The notes: generated by a model from the letters alone, not told the origin. Positions 28,213-37,358 are shown, counted from the stretch's first letter. The stretch is DNA of 64,000 nucleotides from Echinicola jeungdonensis (GCF_030409905.1 NZ_JAUFQT010000002.1:186001-250000); one strand, 5' to 3'. A program made the numbers and translations.

Positions 28213-29523
28213 ATGTATAAAAAGATATTATACCTTTTCCTGTTTTTTGCTTTGACAACTATCAGCTTTAGTTGTCAAGTGGATGGGAGGGAAGAGACAG
28301 ATCCGAAGGTAGAAGATCCGAAAGAGGAAGTTGAACCTGAAAAAATCACCGTAAATGAGAACAAAACTTTTGTTCACCCGGGCTTGCTTCATACTCAGGC
28401 TGACTTTGACCGGATTAAATCAAAGGTGGATGCGGGTAAGTCTCCATGGAAAGAAGGCTGGGAAGTCCTTATTTCAAACTCACATGCCAGTCTTTCTTAT
28501 ACACCAAACCCTGTCGAAAAACTAGTCAGGGGCGGGAATTCCAGAGAAGAGCCGGATCCGGATAATTATAGCCGGGCGATGAATGATGTCGCTGCTGCCT
28601 ACCAATGTGCTGTACGTTGGAAGGTTACGGGAGATAATGCTTATGCCGATAAGGCAGTGGAAATCCTTAATGCCTGGGCAGCTACGTGCAAAAGGATTAG
28701 CGGCAACTCCAATACAGCCCTTGCGGCGGGTATTTATGGATACCAGTTTGCCAATGCAGCCGAAATCATGCGTGATTATGAGGGCTGGGAAGAGGTTGAC
28801 TTTGACGCTTTTAAGCAATGGTTGTTGGATGTGTTTTATCCGGTGAGCCATGCATTCCTCGAAACCCATTGGGGAACATGCGATTCGCACTACTGGGCCA
28901 ATTGGGACCTGGCCAACATTGCTAACGTGATGTCAATAGGCGTATTATGTGACCGAGTGGACATTTATAAATATGCGATAGATTATTTGATGGAGGGTGT
29001 CGGAAACGGTAACCTGCAAAATGCAATCAATTTCATTCATCCCAAATCAAGTAACGACGACATGGACTTGGGACAGTTACAGGAAATGGGTAGGGATCAA
29101 GGACACACGCTCTTAGTTGTCGGCTTGTTGGGGGTGGTATGTCAATCCGCCTATAATCAGGGCGAGGACCTGTATGCCTATGATGACAACCGGGTGCTGA
29201 AAGCAGCAGAATATGCGGCAAAATATAATTTTGCAAATCTGGACGTTCCCTTTTCGGAATATACCAGAAGATATAAGGATCCATGGAGCAAATGTGGCGG
29301 GGTGGAAACCCACACTCAAGTGAGTGCCCATGGTAAAGGAGGAAAAAGGCCCATTTGGGAAAGACTATACAATCATTATGTAGTGAAGAAAGGGATTAAG
29401 GCTCGCTATGTAACGATGGCTGCCCGATTCCACCGAGTTGAAGGTGGTGGTGGAGACTACGGACCCAACAGCGGAGGATTTGACAATCTGGGTTTTGGAA
29501 CTTTACTGTATACTATAGAATAA
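28213..29523 (+). CDS. Alginate-lyase-fold polysaccharide lyase, surface lipoprotein
   Basis: This 436-residue lipoprotein (lipobox TISFSCQVDG, Cys21) has an acidic Glu/Asp/Pro linker (about 24-48). The (alpha/alpha) toroid of the alginate_lyase Pfam type follows. Markers are HPGLLHTQADFDRIK, NDVAAAYQCAVRWKVTG, HWGTCDSHYWANWD (about 219-232) and RDQGHTLLVVG, with the C-terminal GGGGDYGPNSGGFD. Families PL5 and PL38 share this fold, and PL38-like members are known in Bacteroides, but I cannot fix the family. It should beta-eliminate a uronic-acid polymer at the cell surface and feed SusCD. It is the fourth gene of the SusCD unit and two hairpins follow it. Its base composition looks richer in GC than that of the preceding gene, judged by eye. 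Confidence 0.82.
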   Translation: MYKKILYLFLFFALTTISFSCQVDGREETDPKVEDPKEEVEPEKITVNENKTFVHPGLLHTQADFDRIKSKVDAGKSPWKEGWEVLISNSHASLSYTPNPVEKLVRGGNSREEPDPDNYSRAMNDVAAAYQCAVRWKVTGDNAYADKAVEILNAWAATCKRISGNSNTALAAGIYGYQFANAAEIMRDYEGWEEVDFDAFKQWLLDVFYPVSHAFLETHWGTCDSHYWANWDLANIANVMSIGVLCDRVDIYKYAIDYLMEGVGNGNLQNAINFIHPKSSNDDMDLGQLQEMGRDQGHTLLVVGLLGVVCQSAYNQGEDLYAYDDNRVLKAAEYAAKYNFANLDVPFSEYTRRYKDPWSKCGGVETHTQVSAHGKGGKRPIWERLYNHYVVKKGIKARYVTMAARFHRVEGGGGDYGPNSGGFDNLGFGTLLYTIE

Positions 29524-29838
29524 AATCACCACCTAATAGTTATAAATCCTTGTTTGTAGGATTTATTTGGGGTTTATTAATGTCAATCATGGTTTCCGAA
29601 GGTTTGGAAGCCATGATTTCCCCCTCTAGGATTATTAAAACTTATAAATAAAAGGATTTAATTTTTTATTTATAGTATAAAAATCAAGGTCTTAATGATT
29701 ATTAGGGAGGAAAAGGGAATCCCTGAGAAAGCCTTAAGAGGGTAATAACCACAAAGTCAGCTTTCCGGCATTAAAAAAAGTAAAAAATAGATAATTTGAA
29801 ATTAAGCAATGATCACCCAAAAGTAAACCTTTATAGTA
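29524..29838. other. Gap after the SusCD unit with two hairpins
   Basis: This 315-base gap contains the terminator pair annotated separately and AT-rich sequence. Just before the DUF3850 start, AAGTAAACCTTTATAGTA (29821-29838) resembles the operator-like repeat upstream of SusC but is not identical. Confidence 0.45.
29544..29618 (+). terminator. Two successive hairpins ending the SusCD unit
   Basis: Hairpin 1 is AAATCCT/AGGATTT (29544-29550 with 29558-29564), followed by TATTTGGGG. Hairpin 2 is AATCATGGTTTCC/GGAAGCCATGATT (29585-29597 with 29606-29618), followed by TTCCCCCTCT. They lie directly after the lyase stop codon. Confidence 0.65.
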
Positions 29839-30093
29839 ATGACACATAAATTTAGAAAACACCCTGGAGATTTCGAGAAGGCGAAAATGAAAAAGAATTG
29901 GTACGAAGTTGTAAGGGCCGATGTGGTGCTCAATATTGGAGATGAAGTGATTTTGGAGGAATACTGCCCTGAGGGATATAATAGGGAGGCACCATTGCCC
30001 TATTACACAGGGAGAATGCTGTTTAGTGAAATAAAAAAAATAATCAATTGTATAAAAGAAGGATATGTGGTCTTGGTACTAAATAAATATTGA
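29839..30093 (+). CDS. DUF3850 (ASCH/PUA-like) small protein
   Basis: This 84-residue soluble protein matches the DUF3850 pattern of the ASCH-like RNA-binding folds: HKFRKHPGDFEKAKMKKNWY, then VVRADVVLNIGDEVILEEYCPEG and the terminal strand EGYVVLVLNKY. The family's "F-x-I-R-K-n-D-r-x-F-x-v-G-D" core is present as YEVVRADVVLNIGDEV. The molecular role of DUF3850 is not established; nucleotide or RNA binding is inferred from the fold. It sits between the SusCD unit and a dead hydrolase and is unlikely to act on polysaccharide. Identification rests on a short match. Confidence 0.65.
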   Translation: MTHKFRKHPGDFEKAKMKKNWYEVVRADVVLNIGDEVILEEYCPEGYNREAPLPYYTGRMLFSEIKKIINCIKEGYVVLVLNKY

Positions 30094-30126
30094 TTGTTGT
30101 TTATGGGGTAAATAATTAATGTTTTA

Positions 30127-31051
30127 ATGAACAAATGGAATATTCAACAAAATCTGAAGGCAATTATTGGGAAATTGGTGTTATGCCTGTTTCTATTATC
30201 ATGCCATGGAAAGGATCAAAGCGGGGATAAAGCTGAGATTCGAAAAGGGGTTGTCTCCATTGAAAATGGTAGTGCTTAACTTTACTTTGAAGATTGGGGT
30301 AATGGAGCCCCAATTGTATTATTCCATGGTCATACCTTTGATACCCAACAATGGGATAAAAATATTGAAGAGTTACCCCAAAACCATAGGGTTATTCGCA
30401 ATGATATGCGGGGATATGGAAAATCCGAAATGGCAGAAGAAGGAAGCCACTTTCTTCACGCTACGGACCTTAATAAATTGTTGGATTCATTAAGAATTGA
30501 AAAGCCCCATATTGTTGGACTTTCCCTTGGAGCAATTGTTGCCACTGATTTTATGGCGCTTTATCCAGAAAGGGATTAAGCGTAACGGTTATGGGTGGAG
30601 CCATTCAAGAGGTTCCTGGACCAGATGAACCTGTTTCCAACAAAGAGGAATTAAGTAAACGAGCAGAAATAGGAAAGATCAGGGAAAGAGGACTTGATGC
30701 ATACAAGTAACAGTGGATAAGGGCCATAATGAATTCTTTGGGGTCTAAGGCTCCGGAAACAGAACTGGATTTAAGAAGGATTCTCAGAGATTGGAAGGAG
30801 TGGGAAGTACTGCATATTGAGCCAAGGCATTTGTTGGGCAGTTCAATTAGGGCAAAATTAAAGAGTTGGAAGTAAAAGTCCCGCTATTGGTTTTAATAGG
30901 AGAGGAAGATTCTGCTGGAAGTCACAAGTCTTCTCAGAAATTGGCAGAATTAATTCGATGGAATGAAAAGGGCTACCTGAAAGATGCTGGGCATATGAAC
31001 AATATGGAAGGGCTAAGTGAGTTTAATTTCACTGTTTTAGGTTATCATTGA
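30127..31051 (+). pseudogene. Degraded alpha/beta hydrolase lipoprotein gene
   Basis: The reading frame starts at the ATG at 30127 with a lipoprotein signal (CLFLLSCHGKD). After about 50 codons a TAA (near 30277) interrupts it. The same frame continues with a typical hydrolase core (APIVLFHGHTFDTQQWD, RNDMRGYGKS, HIVGLSLGAIVATDF, which contains the nucleophile elbow G-L-S-L-G). A frameshift near 30575 moves the match to another frame (SVTVMGGAIQEVPGPDEP), then a TAA appears near 30708. Another frame carries the end ([27 protein letters not shown]). Premature stops and at least two frameshifts make it non-functional. Ancestral role: small lipoprotein hydrolase, substrate unknown. Confidence 0.85.
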
Positions 31052-31155
31052 TAAGGTGCATAAAGAGGTAATCCAACTTTGATGATTATTGGAAAAGAAT
31101 AAAATGGCAGGGAATAAAAAATAAGGAAAAACTCTTGCTAAATTGTTTTTTTGAA

Positions 31156-31171
31156 TAAGTAAAACCTTTTA
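31156..31171 (+). promoter_or_regulatory. Third copy of the SusC-upstream repeat, before ROK kinase
   Basis: TAAGTAAAACCTTTTA is identical over 16 bases to 21436-21451. It lies 41 bases before the ROK start codon, close to its spacing from SusC (61 bases for the nearer copy). This supports co-regulation of the two transcription units. Confidence 0.65.
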
Positions 31172-31212
31172 TTTTTAGGTTTCGTTTTATATAAAAAAAA
31201 CAATAGAAATAA

Positions 31213-32169
31213 ATGAAAGTGGATTATAATCAGGGCAATTTGTGGGGGGTTGATTTTGGAGGAACCAAGATCGAAGGAGTGATTCTTAAATCCGTAGTGG
31301 AGCCAGAAGTGATATTTAGGCATAGGGTTCCCACAGGATCTTCCAATGGATACCAGTTTATTCTTCAGCAATTTAAGGAGTTGGTTGATGCAATGATTGG
31401 AGTGGCTGGTTATAAACCATCAATTATTGGGGTGGGAAGTCCAGGGACATATGTTCCCCACCAAAAAATCATGAAAAATTGCAATGCCACGGTGGTAAAT
31501 GGAAATCCGTTAAAGGAAGATCTGGAAGAACTATTGGGTATGGAGGTGAAATTGGCCAATGATGCCAACTGTTTTGCCTTGGCTGAAACAAAATTGGGGG
31601 TTGTTAAATCGCTTTATCCTAAAGCAAAAGTAGTTTTTGGGGTGATTTTAGGAACCGGTGTTGGCGGGGGATTGGTCGTTCGGGGAGAATTACTCAATGG
31701 TCATCATGGAATAGGAGGAGAATGGGGGCATAATATACTTTATCCCGGGGAGGGCCCAACTTGCTATTGTGGAAAGACTGGATGCAATGAACAGATTATT
31801 TCAGGCCCCGCCTTGGAAAGGTATTACACTTCTTTAACTGGTGAACAAAAAAGTCTCAGGGAAATAAAATCATTGTTTGATGCAGGAGCAGACAAAGCAG
31901 CAGAAAAGACCATGAAAAGGTTGACAGAAGGCTTTGGTAAAGCACTTAGTGTGGTGGTCAATATTGTTGATCCTGATGTTATTGTTATTGGAGGAGGGGT
32001 AAGCAATATTGAAAATGTATATACAGATAGTTTTGACACCTTAAATGAGATGATGTTCAACCATGGGTTTGAAGCCCCAATTATCAAAGCCAAACTAGGG
32101 GACAGTGCTGGTGTTTATGGAGCTGCCTTGCTTTGCGCCAAGGAAAAGTCTTATTATGAACAAAGTTAA
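31213..32169 (+). CDS. ROK family sugar kinase
   Basis: This cytoplasmic ATP-dependent hexokinase of the ROK family (318 aa) phosphorylates a monosaccharide for entry into metabolism. The phosphate-binding motif is WGVDFGGTKIEGVIL (12-26). The catalytic Asp is in KLANDANCFALAE. GTGVGGGLVVRGELLNG and GIGGEWGHN form the sugar-binding ExGH-type loop. The zinc-binding cysteines are in CYCGKTGCNEQIISG. The second phosphate loop is VIVIGGGVSN. No HTH precedes it, so it is a kinase and not a ROK repressor. It leads a six-gene run (ROK, GH43, GH97, GH28-like, HepII/III, GH88) and overlaps GH43 by 14 bases. Substrate (glucose, mannose, fructose or an amino sugar) cannot be fixed. Confidence 0.93.
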   Translation: MKVDYNQGNLWGVDFGGTKIEGVILKSVVEPEVIFRHRVPTGSSNGYQFILQQFKELVDAMIGVAGYKPSIIGVGSPGTYVPHQKIMKNCNATVVNGNPLKEDLEELLGMEVKLANDANCFALAETKLGVVKSLYPKAKVVFGVILGTGVGGGLVVRGELLNGHHGIGGEWGHNILYPGEGPTCYCGKTGCNEQIISGPALERYYTSLTGEQKSLREIKSLFDAGADKAAEKTMKRLTEGFGKALSVVVNIVDPDVIVIGGGVSNIENVYTDSFDTLNEMMFNHGFEAPIIKAKLGDSAGVYGAALLCAKEKSYYEQS

Positions 32170-33838
32170 TTCATTATTGTTGATGGGTTTCTGTGGGCTT
32201 TTATGGTCCTTTGAAGGTGTGTCCCAACAGGAAATGTCAAAAGAAAATATTGCCGGATTTGAATTCAATGATCAGCCCTATGTTTCTAATGTTTGGGTGA
32301 GCGATCAAGGCGATGGCACTTTTACCAATCCCGTGTTATATGCTGATTATTCCGATCCAGATGTGATTCGGATTGGGGACGATTATTTTATGACCGTTTC
32401 CAGTTTTAACTGTACCCCAGGCTTGCCCATCTTGCATTCCAATGACCTGGTTAATTGGCAGATTGTCAATTATGCTTTGGATAAACAAATTCCGGAGGAA
32501 GTTTTTGCAGTTCCACAACATAGTAAAGGAGTATGGGCACCAACCATTAGATACCATGAGGACATGTACTATATCTATTGGGGGGATCCTGATTTTGGAG
32601 TATATATGGTCAAAACAGATGATCCCTATGGGAAGTGGTCGGAACCATTACTGGTATTGGAAGGAAAAGGAATCATAGATCCAAGTCCGCTATGGGATGG
32701 TGATCAGGCTTATTTGGTGCATGCTTGGGCGGGAAGCCGGGCTGGCGTCAATAGCCTTTTGACTATCAGAAAAATGAATTGGGAAGGGACTATGGTTTTG
32801 GACGAAGGCAAGCATGTTTTTGACGGGCACGAAAAACACCATACAGTGGAAGGGCCAAAATTGTACAAAAAGGATGGCTATTATTATATGTGTGCTCCTG
32901 CTGGCGGTGTAGAACAGGGCTGGCAACTGGTCCTAAGGTCAAAAAATATATATGGCCCCTATGAGGAGAAGATCGTGATGGAGCAGGGAAGCACCGATAT
33001 CAACGGTCCTCACCAAGGGGCCTGGGTGGATACTCAAAAAGGGGAATCCTGGTTTGTCCATTTCCAGGATCAAGGGGTATACGGACGTGTATTGCACCTC
33101 AATCAAATTAATTGGGCTGAAGGTTGGCCATTAATGGGCAAAGATTTGGATGGCAACGGCATAGGGGAACCTTTGAAAAAGTATACCAAGCCTAATGTGG
33201 GAGGAAGCTATCCTATGGCTACCCCTCAGGAATCGGATGACTTTGAGAACGGAAGCCCTGGATTACAATGGCAATGGTATGCAAACCCTTCAGTGAAGTG
33301 GAGTGCCCAAATTCCGGGAACAGATTACCTCCGTCTTTTTGCCATGAGTAAAAAAGACCTCCCTAACCTTTGGGATCAGCCCAACCTATTAATGCAGAAG
33401 CTCCCTGCTCCTGATTTTTCTGCAATCACAAAAGTAAAGTTAGGCATTGAGTGGGATACCCCTGGGAAGATTGCAGGTTTGATTATGATGGGACAATCCT
33501 ATGGCTATGTAGGGATTATTTATGAAGACGGGGATTATTATGTGCGGCAAGTTACTTGTGCGGATGCTATTGATGGGAGTCCGGAAAAGGTGGTGGAAGA
33601 ATTTAAGTTGAACTCCAATGAGGTTTTCCTCAAAATGGAAGTGAGTGCTCCATTGGCCACTTGCTATTACAGTTACAGTGAGGATGGAGAAAATTATAAA
33701 CCCATAGGTGAAGCATTTGAAGCTAAAAAGGACCTTTGGATATCGGCCAAAATGGGATTGTTCTGTGTAAGTGAATCCGATGTTAGAATGGGCAGCTATG
33801 CAGATTTCGATTGGTTTAGGGTAAACCCTATCCAGTAA
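32156..33838 (+). CDS. GH43 family glycosidase, secreted (beta-xylosidase/arabinofuranosidase-like)
   Basis: This inverting five-bladed propeller enzyme has a C-terminal beta-sandwich. I chose the ATG at 32156 (MNKVNSLLLMGF), which begins a signal peptide ending GVSQQ; upstream in-frame codons lie inside the kinase gene. Catalytic residues: general base D67 in YADYSDPDVI, pKa-modulating D175 in GIIDPSPLWD, and acid E232 in HHTVEGPKLY. The propeller spans about 50-345. The sandwich (about 365-560) holds YGYVGIIYEDGDYYVRQV and is typical of GH43 beta-xylosidases that carry this accessory domain. The start codon lies 14 bases inside ROK, consistent with translational coupling. It would remove terminal xylose or arabinose. 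The exact subfamily is not assigned. Confidence 0.9.
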   Translation: MNKVNSLLLMGFCGLLWSFEGVSQQEMSKENIAGFEFNDQPYVSNVWVSDQGDGTFTNPVLYADYSDPDVIRIGDDYFMTVSSFNCTPGLPILHSNDLVNWQIVNYALDKQIPEEVFAVPQHSKGVWAPTIRYHEDMYYIYWGDPDFGVYMVKTDDPYGKWSEPLLVLEGKGIIDPSPLWDGDQAYLVHAWAGSRAGVNSLLTIRKMNWEGTMVLDEGKHVFDGHEKHHTVEGPKLYKKDGYYYMCAPAGGVEQGWQLVLRSKNIYGPYEEKIVMEQGSTDINGPHQGAWVDTQKGESWFVHFQDQGVYGRVLHLNQINWAEGWPLMGKDLDGNGIGEPLKKYTKPNVGGSYPMATPQESDDFENGSPGLQWQWYANPSVKWSAQIPGTDYLRLFAMSKKDLPNLWDQPNLLMQKLPAPDFSAITKVKLGIEWDTPGKIAGLIMMGQSYGYVGIIYEDGDYYVRQVTCADAIDGSPEKVVEEFKLNSNEVFLKMEVSAPLATCYYSYSEDGENYKPIGEAFEAKKDLWISAKMGLFCVSESDVRMGSYADFDWFRVNPIQ

Positions 33839-33865
33839 TTAACCTTTAACCCAAAATAAAATTAA

Positions 33866-35860
33866 ATGAACTTTAAAAGAGCTACTCTTCTTGTTTGTGC
33901 TGTTTTTTCCTTTACTATAGGATTTGCCCAAAGGATCCTTGAAGACACCAAAAATACCCTCCATTCCCCTGATGGGAATTTCAAATTTGAGGTTTATCAG
34001 AAAGAATTGGAAAAAGGGAAAAAGCAACTTTACTATACCGTAGATTTTAATGGGCAATCTATTATTTTAGAATCTGAGCTTGGAGTATTGATTGAAAACC
34101 AACTTTTCGAATCTGCCTTAGCTGTACCCAATGATACGACTACTGTTTGGGGTGAAAATCTGGATTTGATCGCTACTACCAAAGATGTTCAAGATGAAAC
34201 ATGGAAGCCATTGTATGGTGAACGAAATGAAATCCGTAACCATTATAATGAGCTTACTTTACATTTTCAGAAATATGGAAACCCGGAAGAGGGGTTGGTA
34301 AAAGGCCATTCCGGGAAATTTTACGACAAGCGTCAGCAATATAATATGGATTTGGTGATCAGGGCCTATGATGAAGGTATTGCTTTCAGTTATCATTTTC
34401 CAGAAACCAGCAATGGCCTTTTTCTCCATATTACAGGTGAACAAACTTCATTTACACTCCCGGAAGGAACCATGGCCTATTATGAAGGTTGGGCGCAGGG
34501 GCCGTATGAATTGAAGCCTTTGAAAAATTGGCCTGAGGAAAGTGAGAGGCCTTTGACTTTGACTTTGGAAAACGGCCTGACCTTGGCATTGACAGAAGCC
34601 CGATTGGTAAATTTTGCCCGAACAAAGTTCAGGTTAAGTGAAGATAAGCCCAATACCCTGGAAACCTCTCTTTATAATGAGGTCGATGTGATCAGCCCTT
34701 ACAGTACTCCCTGGAGAGTGATCATGGCAGCAGAGCAACCAGGACAGCTTTTGGAAAATAATGATTTGATCCTCAACCTGAATCCCAAAAATCAAATTGC
34801 CAATACTTCCTGGATAAAACCCGGGAAAGTTTTCCGTTCAGATTTGACCACGGAAGCGGCCAAGGAAGCTGTGGATTTTGCTTCAGAGAGAAACATTCAG
34901 TATGTTCATTTGGATGCGGGTTGGTACGGTCCAGAAGTGAAATTTTCCACGGATGCAAGTACTATTGATCCTGATCGCGATCTGGATTTGCAGGAAGTGA
35001 TCAATTATGGGGCTACCAAGGATATTGGAATTTTCGTCTATGTCAATCAAAGACCGCTTTCGTGGCAGTTGGACGAGCTATTACCTTTGTACCAAAGTTG
35101 GGGGCTAAGGGGCCTTAAGTTTGGATTTGTTCAAATTGGTTCTGACAAATGGACCAGTTGGATGCATGAAGCCATAACGAAAGCTGCCTATCATCACTTG
35201 ATGGTCAATGTTCATGATGAATATAGACCAACAGGATTTAGCCGAACCTATCCCAATTTGATGACCCAAGAAGGCATCCGGGGCAATGAGGAAATGCCCG
35301 ATGCAGACCATAATACTATATTGCCATTCACCCGGTATTTGGCTGGGGCTGGGGACTACACCATTTGTTATTACAATAACCGTATAAAAACCACTCATGC
35401 CCATCAACTGGCACTTTCTGTGGTTTATTATAGTCCTTTGCAATATATGTTCTGGTATGACAAACCTAATTTTTACCAAGGGGAACCAGAAATTGAATTT
35501 TTTGATAAAGTGAAAACGGTTTGGGATGATACAAAGGTGATTAATGGTGAAATTGGAAAATACATTACTGTTGCCCGAAGGGACAATAAGGATTGGTTTA
35601 TAGGTTCAATTACCAATACGGATGCCAGGGACTTATCAGTTCCTTTGGACTTTTTAGAAGATGGCCAAAACTATATTGCCCATTTATATCTGGATGATGA
35701 AACAGTGGATACACGTACCCAAGTGGCCATCCATAAATATGCAGTGAAAAAGGGAGATAATCTTAAGTTGGTTCTTAAAGCAAGTGGAGGAGCTGCCCTC
35801 CACTTGGAAGCAGTGGAAAGCATTAGTGGGTATAAAAAATTACCTTCATCTGGTCTTTAA
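33866..35860 (+). CDS. GH97 family alpha-glycosidase, secreted
   Basis: This 664-residue protein has the SusB-like layout. The signal peptide ends TIGFAQ. An N-terminal beta-supersandwich (about 25-290) has EGWAQGPYELKPL. The TIM barrel (about 300-560) has YVHLDAGWYGPEV and VNVHDEYRPTGFSRTYPNLM. A C-terminal beta domain completes it. The RTYPNL...EGIRGNEE segment is the family hallmark. GH97 contains inverting alpha-glucosidases (two Glu bases) and retaining alpha-galactosidases (Asp nucleophile). The Asp in NVHDEYRPTG is a candidate nucleophile, but I cannot decide the subtype by eye. It probably removes terminal alpha-hexose in the periplasm. It lies in the ROK-to-GH88 run. Confidence 0.92.
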   Translation: MNFKRATLLVCAVFSFTIGFAQRILEDTKNTLHSPDGNFKFEVYQKELEKGKKQLYYTVDFNGQSIILESELGVLIENQLFESALAVPNDTTTVWGENLDLIATTKDVQDETWKPLYGERNEIRNHYNELTLHFQKYGNPEEGLVKGHSGKFYDKRQQYNMDLVIRAYDEGIAFSYHFPETSNGLFLHITGEQTSFTLPEGTMAYYEGWAQGPYELKPLKNWPEESERPLTLTLENGLTLALTEARLVNFARTKFRLSEDKPNTLETSLYNEVDVISPYSTPWRVIMAAEQPGQLLENNDLILNLNPKNQIANTSWIKPGKVFRSDLTTEAAKEAVDFASERNIQYVHLDAGWYGPEVKFSTDASTIDPDRDLDLQEVINYGATKDIGIFVYVNQRPLSWQLDELLPLYQSWGLRGLKFGFVQIGSDKWTSWMHEAITKAAYHHLMVNVHDEYRPTGFSRTYPNLMTQEGIRGNEEMPDADHNTILPFTRYLAGAGDYTICYYNNRIKTTHAHQLALSVVYYSPLQYMFWYDKPNFYQGEPEIEFFDKVKTVWDDTKVINGEIGKYITVARRDNKDWFIGSITNTDARDLSVPLDFLEDGQNYIAHLYLDDETVDTRTQVAIHKYAVKKGDNLKLVLKASGGAALHLEAVESISGYKKLPSSGL

Positions 35861-35885
35861 ACTGAAAAAAGAAAAACTCAAGATA

Positions 35886-37358
35886 ATGTTAAGTATTACT
35901 CAATACAAACCTACCTATTTGACCTGTGTTAAGGGACTGGTGAAAATGGTTGCCTTTTTGGTAACTGTTTTCCCTTTGTCCCTAAAAGCCCAGGAATTGG
36001 TAACCTATCAAGCTCCAGAAGGAGCCTTGTTAAATGAAGATTTTACTGTAAAAGTTAGGATACCCGGTAAGGAGTGGAAAAATCTGCCGGAATACCTGAT
36101 TAAAGTCGATGAGGTAGTTGGAGGAAAGCACACCGTAAAGGAATCTTCAATGTCCTATTTTGACTTTTCGGGAGAAGTTGAAGTGATGGTAAAGTCCAAA
36201 AAAGGCAGGATTGAAACGGCAAAGGTTCGGCCTTTGTCCTATGAAATCATGCCTTATGTCAAAGGGGATGTCATGACTTTTAAACTTAGTGAACCAAGGA
36301 ATCTTTCTGTTGAGGTAAATGGGGATATTTTCCATAACCTGCATTTGTTTGCCAATCCGGTTTTGGATTCAATTCCTGATAAAGATGATCCAAATGTGAT
36401 TTATTTTGGAGCTGGTATTCATGAATTTGAGGATAATAAATTTTTGGTTCCCTCTAATAAAACGGTTTACATCTCTGGAGATGCAATATTACGGGGACAG
36501 CTATTGATCCATGATGCCGAAAATGTCAAAGTTATTGGCAGAGGAATGGTGGAGCATACGGTTAAAATGGGAGTGCATATCTCGAATTCCAATAATGTAT
36601 TAGTGGAAGGAATTTTTACAACCCAATGCGCTACAGGAGGATCCAAAGATATGACCATCCGAAATGTAAAAAGCATCAGTTATTATGGATGGGGGGATGG
36701 CATGAATGTATTTGCCAGTAACAATGTGCTTTATGATGGGGTGTTTTGTAGAAATTCAGATGATTGCACCACCGTTTATGCCACAAGAAAGGACTTTATA
36801 GGAGGAGCGAAAAACATCACCATGCAGAATTCAACCCTTTGGGCAGATGTGGCCCATCCTATTTTTATTGGGATACATGGAAATGCAGAAAATCCCGATG
36901 TGATTGAAGATCTTACTTTTAAGAATATTGATATCCTTGATCATAAGGAGACCCAAATTGATTATCAGGGCTGTTTGGCTATCAATGGTGGGGATAACAA
37001 CCTTATTCGAAATGTGCGGTTTGAAGATATTCGAATAGAGGATTTTAGGCAAGGCCAATTGATTAACTTGAGGATCTTCTACAACAAAAAATATTGTAAA
37101 GCTCCTGGAAAGGGAATTGAAAATGTATTGTTTAAAAACATTTCCTATATCGGTAATAATGCTGAATTGTCTATTATTTCAGGCTATAACGAGGAAAGGG
37201 GAATAAAGAATATTCGGTTTGAAAATCTGAGTGTTAATGGAGAAATCATCCATGACCATATGGAAGGAAAGCCTTCCTGGTATAAGACTTCCGACTTGGC
37301 TAATATTTATGTTGGCGAGCATGTGGAAGGTGTTTCTTTTATTAAAACTGATGACTAA
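35886..37358 (+). CDS. GH28-like right-handed beta-helix glycosidase, secreted
   Basis: This parallel beta-helix enzyme belongs to or is near GH28 (polygalacturonases and relatives). The ATG at 35886 (MLSITQYKPTY) starts a signal peptide ending PLSLKAQE. An earlier in-frame start at 35784 would lie inside GH97. A beta-sandwich precedes the helix (about 40-160). Helix turns include DAENVKVIGRGMVEHT, DMTIRNVKSISYYGW, GWGDGMNVFASNNVLYDG and NSDDCTTVYATR (paired Asp, as in the GH28 active site), then IFIGIHGN. The canonical RIK is not seen, so the family is divergent and GH49-type relatives are alternatives. It likely cleaves a uronide or rhamnogalacturonan-like bond. It starts 25 bases after GH97. 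Confidence 0.8.
   Translation: MLSITQYKPTYLTCVKGLVKMVAFLVTVFPLSLKAQELVTYQAPEGALLNEDFTVKVRIPGKEWKNLPEYLIKVDEVVGGKHTVKESSMSYFDFSGEVEVMVKSKKGRIETAKVRPLSYEIMPYVKGDVMTFKLSEPRNLSVEVNGDIFHNLHLFANPVLDSIPDKDDPNVIYFGAGIHEFEDNKFLVPSNKTVYISGDAILRGQLLIHDAENVKVIGRGMVEHTVKMGVHISNSNNVLVEGIFTTQCATGGSKDMTIRNVKSISYYGWGDGMNVFASNNVLYDGVFCRNSDDCTTVYATRKDFIGGAKNITMQNSTLWADVAHPIFIGIHGNAENPDVIEDLTFKNIDILDHKETQIDYQGCLAINGGDNNLIRNVRFEDIRIEDFRQGQLINLRIFYNKKYCKAPGKGIENVLFKNISYIGNNAELSIISGYNEERGIKNIRFENLSVNGEIIHDHMEGKPSWYKTSDLANIYVGEHVEGVSFIKTDD

Noticed and set aside
31213..32169. ROK protein as a transcriptional repressor
   Set aside because: It starts directly with the phosphate-binding motif and has no N-terminal helix-turn-helix, so it is a kinase.
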